Below are positions 60,597 through 64,000 of a stretch of DNA of 64,000 nt, piece by piece (the first letter of the stretch is position 1; each line of letters opens with the position of its first letter). The position numbers were made by a program, and so were the translations under genes. Under the pieces are notes generated by a model. The model was given only the letters and a program-made list of their open reading frames with translations. It was not told the origin of the DNA and did no database searches. Source of the DNA: an uncultured Chlorobiaceae bacterium (GTDB lineage: Bacteria; Bacteroidota; Chlorobiia; Chlorobiales; Chlorobiaceae); the NCBI GenBank assembly GCA_903994365.1, contig CAJEXL010000005.1:45773-109772 (forward strand), given 5' to 3'.

Positions 60597-61610
60597 TTAA
60601 CCCAACCCCTCATCCCGGGATTCAACAGCTCTGGTGCGTCCCGAAACCTCTCTCCAGAGTTCATCCTTAAGCTCTTTCAGCCCTTGTCCCGATACTGCCG
60701 AAATTGGCAGTACCATCACCCCCTCTTCAAGAGCGGGAATCTCAAGATCCTCAGCAGCAATATCCATTTTTGTAACAACAACCATCCGTGGCTTGTCAAG
60801 CAACCCTTTGTCAAATTTTTCAAGCTCCTCAAGCAGTGTCCGGTATTCGTCAGCAATATCGGGTGAATCTGCGGCAATGAGTATGGCCAGAATTTTGGTA
60901 CGCTCAATATGGCGAAGAAACTGCAAGCCCAACCCTTTACCCTCAGCCGCACCCTCAATAATTCCGGGGATATCGGCCATCACAAACGATTTATACTCCT
61001 CATAACGCACAATACCAAGATTCGGCACCAACGTGGTAAAAGGATAATCAGCAATTTTAGGTTTTGCCGCACTGATAACGGAAATCAGGGTCGACTTGCC
61101 AGCATTGGGAAATCCGACCAGTCCAACATCTGCCATAAGCTTCAGCTCCATTTCAAGCGTCAGCCCTTCACCTTTCTGGCCTGGTTCGGCATAACGGGGA
61201 GCCTGACGGGTTGGAGTAGCAAAATGCTGGTTGCCACGGCCTCCTTTACCTCCTCTGGCAATCAAGAGCTCCTGTTCCTCTCCGGTCAAATCTGCAATAA
61301 TCTCATGGGTCTCTGCATTTCTGACTATGGTACCACACGGCACATCAATAACAATATCTGCACCGTCACGGCCTGTCTTCCGTGCTCCCTGCCCATGCAC
61401 ACCACGAATTGCGATGTACTTGTTTTTGTATTTGAAATCGAGCAGCGTAGTCAACTGCCGATTGGTTCTGAGCCAAACATGGCCACCACGACCACCATCG
61501 CCACCATCAGGGCCACCTTTGGGAACAAACTTCTCCCTGCGAAAACTTACGCACCCTTTGCCACCGTCTCCGGCCTGAACAACTATCGACGCACTATCAA
61601 CAAACTTCAC
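60597..61610 (-). CDS. obgE: Obg-family GTPase (GTG start)
   Basis: An essential GTPase in 50S assembly and stress control. The N-terminal Gly-rich Obg fold ([36 protein letters not shown]) precedes the G domain with GFPNAGKS (166-173), [16 protein letters not shown] and TKMD. The 337 residues lack the longer C-terminal domain of some members. The GTG at 61610 has AGG upstream. It is the first gene of the long minus-strand operon ending in yfhO. Confidence 0.97.
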   Translation of the reverse strand: MKFVDSASIVVQAGDGGKGCVSFRREKFVPKGGPDGGDGGRGGHVWLRTNRQLTTLLDFKYKNKYIAIRGVHGQGARKTGRDGADIVIDVPCGTIVRNAETHEIIADLTGEEQELLIARGGKGGRGNQHFATPTRQAPRYAEPGQKGEGLTLEMELKLMADVGLVGFPNAGKSTLISVISAAKPKIADYPFTTLVPNLGIVRYEEYKSFVMADIPGIIEGAAEGKGLGLQFLRHIERTKILAILIAADSPDIADEYRTLLEELEKFDKGLLDKPRMVVVTKMDIAAEDLEIPALEEGVMVLPISAVSGQGLKELKDELWREVSGRTRAVESRDEGLG

Positions 61611-61686
61611 TCACGCACCTGCCTTTTGAATAATCTATCTCTTTACCTACCTTGAAAAATATCATCATTTAAATTTCTACAAACTT

Positions 61687-61944
61687 ATGGCAACATCACA
61701 TTCCGCAAAACCATCAATTGAGGATCTCATCGTACGGCTTGAGGATATCACCCGCAATATTGAAAATCCCGAGACCGGACTTGAGAACTCTATCAACCTC
61801 TATGAAGAGGGTCTGGCAATTGCCGAGACCTGTAAAAAACGTCTCCAGGAGGCTCGAAAAAAAATTGAGATCATCAACCCTGAACTGGCAAAAACATTGC
61901 CTGAAACAGCTCGCATCAAAGATCTTTTCGACAGTGAGTCATGA
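61687..61944 (+). CDS. xseB: Exodeoxyribonuclease VII small subunit
   Basis: XseB partners XseA to degrade single-stranded DNA. The 85 residues start MATSHSAKPSIEDLIVRLED and have the family helical core ENPETGLENSINLYEEGLAI followed by CKKRLQEARKKIEII. The large subunit is not in this window. It diverges from obgE and converges with gatB, 6 bases away. Confidence 0.94.
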   Translation: MATSHSAKPSIEDLIVRLEDITRNIENPETGLENSINLYEEGLAIAETCKKRLQEARKKIEIINPELAKTLPETARIKDLFDSES

Positions 61945-61950
61945 AATAGC

Positions 61951-63378
61951 TCAACCGTCAAGCCTCTGTAACAAAACCTCATTAACCATCTGAGGGTTAG
62001 CCTTGCCCTTCATCCGACTCATGCACTGACCCACAAAAAAGCCCAGCAGCTTGGTTTTTCCACCGCGATACGCGGCAAGCTGGCCGGGGTTGGCATCAAG
62101 AATTTCCTGAACCACGGTTTCGATAGCTCCGGTATCTGAAACCTGTCCAAGCCCTTCACGATCAACAATTTCAGCGGCACCAGCCTGCTCCGAGAGCATT
62201 ATTTCAAACACCTGCTTGGCAATGGTATTGCTTATGGCACCCTCTCCGATAAGACGAATCAACCCACCAAGCCTCTCAGGAAGGATGGAAAATTCCGCAA
62301 TATCAAGATAGCTCTCTTTGAGCGTGCGCATAACCTCGCCCATCACCCAGTTCGACGAAACCTTGGCATCGCTCGAAATCCTGACGGTCTCTTCAAAGTA
62401 GTCGGCCACTTCCCTCTCAACAGTAAGCACCCCTGCATCGTAAACAGGAAGAGCATACTCCTCCGCAAAACGAAGTGCGCGCACCTCAGAAAATTCGGGG
62501 AGTTCCTGCCTGACCCGATCAATCATCTCCTGATCAACAAGCACCGGTACCAGATCGGGATCCGGGAAGTAACGGTAGTCGTGAGCAAACTCTTTGCCAC
62601 GCATTGAGCGGGTCTCGCCCTTGTCGGCATCCCAAAGCCTGGTCTCCTGAATAATAACACCACCGTTGTCCAAAATCTCTCTATGGCGCTCAGCCTCATA
62701 CTCAATGGCCTTCTCCACATTCTTGAAAGAGTTCATATTTTTGACCTCGGTACGAGTACCATACTCCGTTGCGCCTTCAGGTCGCAAAGAGACATTGGCA
62801 TCACAGCGAAGGCTCCCCTCCTCCATATTGCCATCCGAAATACCAAGATATTTAACAATCTGACGTAACTTCTGAAGATAGGCAGAGGCCTCCTTTGAAG
62901 TACGAATATCGGGATAGCTCACAATCTCAAGCAGCGGAACTCCGCTCCGATTGAGATCAATATAGGTCTCCTCTCCAATATCATGTATCGACTTGCCAGC
63001 ATCCTCTTCAATATGAATCCTTATCAGCCGGATATCTTTTCGCCCCTCACCAACATCAATGTGCAGGTTGCCCTCACTGCATATCGGCTCTTCAAACTGT
63101 GAAATCTGGTATCCTTTTGGAAGATCAGGATAAAAATAGTTTTTCCGGGCAAGTACAGAATGCGGGGCAATACTGCAACCCGTTGCAAGCCCAAGTTTGA
63201 CTGCATCTTCTACCACTCGACGATTCAGAACCGGCAGAGCCCCCGGAAGCGCCAGACAGACGGGACAGACATTTGTATTGGCATGTTTACCAAACTGTGC
63301 CGAACAACCACAGAAGGCCTTGCTCACGGTATTAAGCTGACAATGAACCTCAAGGCCCACCACTAATTCATACTTCAT
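61951..63378 (-). CDS. gatB: Asp/Glu-tRNA amidotransferase subunit B
   Basis: GatB works with GatA and GatC to amidate Glu-tRNA(Gln) and/or Asp-tRNA(Asn). The 475 residues start [20 protein letters not shown] and contain [34 protein letters not shown] and [13 protein letters not shown], all hallmarks. The C-terminal YqeY-like tail ends [13 protein letters not shown]. It is the only gat gene in the window. Confidence 0.97.
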   Translation of the reverse strand: MKYELVVGLEVHCQLNTVSKAFCGCSAQFGKHANTNVCPVCLALPGALPVLNRRVVEDAVKLGLATGCSIAPHSVLARKNYFYPDLPKGYQISQFEEPICSEGNLHIDVGEGRKDIRLIRIHIEEDAGKSIHDIGEETYIDLNRSGVPLLEIVSYPDIRTSKEASAYLQKLRQIVKYLGISDGNMEEGSLRCDANVSLRPEGATEYGTRTEVKNMNSFKNVEKAIEYEAERHREILDNGGVIIQETRLWDADKGETRSMRGKEFAHDYRYFPDPDLVPVLVDQEMIDRVRQELPEFSEVRALRFAEEYALPVYDAGVLTVEREVADYFEETVRISSDAKVSSNWVMGEVMRTLKESYLDIAEFSILPERLGGLIRLIGEGAISNTIAKQVFEIMLSEQAGAAEIVDREGLGQVSDTGAIETVVQEILDANPGQLAAYRGGKTKLLGFFVGQCMSRMKGKANPQMVNEVLLQRLDG

Positions 63379-63446
63379 TGCAAAAATTATCGTTGTTAAA
63401 AAACACCGGGTTCACCTTCACGAACCTTTCGATGCTTATAAAAACC

Positions 63447-63995
63447 TCATTGATATGGATTATAAGAGAACTTCTGGCCTCCAACCGTCGCTTCCGCCAT
63501 TATCCCTGCCTTTGGAAGCACAAAAACAGCCACACCGTTTGAATAATCAGAATTCGTTGCCAATGCTGCCGTCACAGCGATAGCCGTAACCTGGGCATTA
63601 AACTCAAAATTCTCTTTTTGAAATTTTTCAAAATCACTTTTGGCCTTAAAAAAGATAATCTCTGAAAAAGACTGCACACCAAGCTGGGGCCCTGCATTCA
63701 ACTGCGTCACCGATGAGCGTGCGACAAGCTGCGTCTGCTCATAGACATATCCCTTCCCATGCCCTCCACCAAGTATAAAAAATCCACCCTTAAAGACTTC
63801 AGGAAAAATAACATAGGCATAAGCGGTTTCAAAATAGCGAGAAAGCCATGGCGAAGTTTTTTTGAACGAGTCAGCCGTACTCCTCGCTCTGTCCTCTTCA
63901 GCAGGATCCCACCCGGCCCTTGCCGTAGCGGCAAACACTCCCGTAAACATAAACGCAAGAGCAGCTATTTTCAACATTTTCATCATCATCGACAC
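63447..63995 (-). CDS. SYLF-domain (YSC84-like) secreted protein
   Basis: A 182-residue protein with a signal peptide (MLKIAALAFMFTGVFAATARA in part) and a SYLF domain: AYAYVIFPEVFKGGFFILGGGHGKG and the lipid-binding-like segments near LNAGPQLGVQSFSEIIFF. SYLF proteins bind phosphoinositides in eukaryotes; the bacterial role is unclear. The first start in the window is GTG at 63995; ATGs at 63989 and just after are also plausible. It lies 68 bases after gatB. Confidence 0.83.
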   Translation of the reverse strand: MSMMMKMLKIAALAFMFTGVFAATARAGWDPAEEDRARSTADSFKKTSPWLSRYFETAYAYVIFPEVFKGGFFILGGGHGKGYVYEQTQLVARSSVTQLNAGPQLGVQSFSEIIFFKAKSDFEKFQKENFEFNAQVTAIAVTAALATNSDYSNGVAVFVLPKAGIMAEATVGGQKFSYNPYQ

Positions 63996-64000
63996 ATTAT

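Overview
The window is chromosomal DNA from a green sulfur bacterium (Chlorobiaceae, Chlorobium/Pelodictyon type). The strongest pointers are a bchI-bchD-bchH/S/T magnesium-chelatase block for bacteriochlorophyll synthesis, the style of the ribosomal proteins, and a housekeeping set that fits a photoautotroph. I place it at family level by recognising protein families, not by any search.

Layout. 1-12813 (minus strand) is a contiguous str-S10-spc supercluster: rpsL, rpsG, fusA, tuf, then rpsJ through rplR, which runs off the left edge. An intrinsic terminator separates tuf from rpsJ. A tRNA-Gly(UCC) gene sits inside the operon between rplN and rplX. 13200-17390 is a tolC-macA-macB tripartite efflux operon. 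It is followed by an ABC-F ATPase, an M24 peptidase and a RecD2 helicase.

23.2-27.7 kb is the accessory part of the window. It holds an intact ATPase + HNH pair of Septu (PtuA/PtuB) type, preceded by a short unrecognised reading frame. Next come decayed pieces of a D12-type adenine methylase (plus strand) and a zeta-toxin-like ATPase (minus strand), then an intact toxin-antitoxin pair with a clear promoter and operator-like repeats. After these lie a second diverged copy of the HNH gene's 3' end and a frameshifted DUF4172-Fic gene that has lost its catalytic core. The two copies of the HNH 3' end bracket about 1.1 kb, so the island looks assembled and worn down by recombination.

27.7-43.8 kb returns to core functions: a solenoid protein, a ferredoxin-nitroreductase, thiC under a TPP riboswitch, tpiA, greA, a DegP protease, trpE, a def-fmt-lepA-lepB gene string, three tandem tRNA-Ser genes and guaB. 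An orphan antitoxin follows guaB. 43.8-50.8 kb is the Mg-chelatase block, with an intrinsic terminator between bchD and the H-subunit gene.

50.8-64 kb holds an rluD-type pseudouridine synthase and then a tightly packed minus-strand operon. That operon runs obgE, a GNAT acetyltransferase, HPr, two glycosyltransferases, a methyltransferase, a third glycosyltransferase, a flippase and a YfhO-type membrane protein: a surface-glycan cassette fused to housekeeping genes. xseB, gatB and a SYLF-domain protein close the window.
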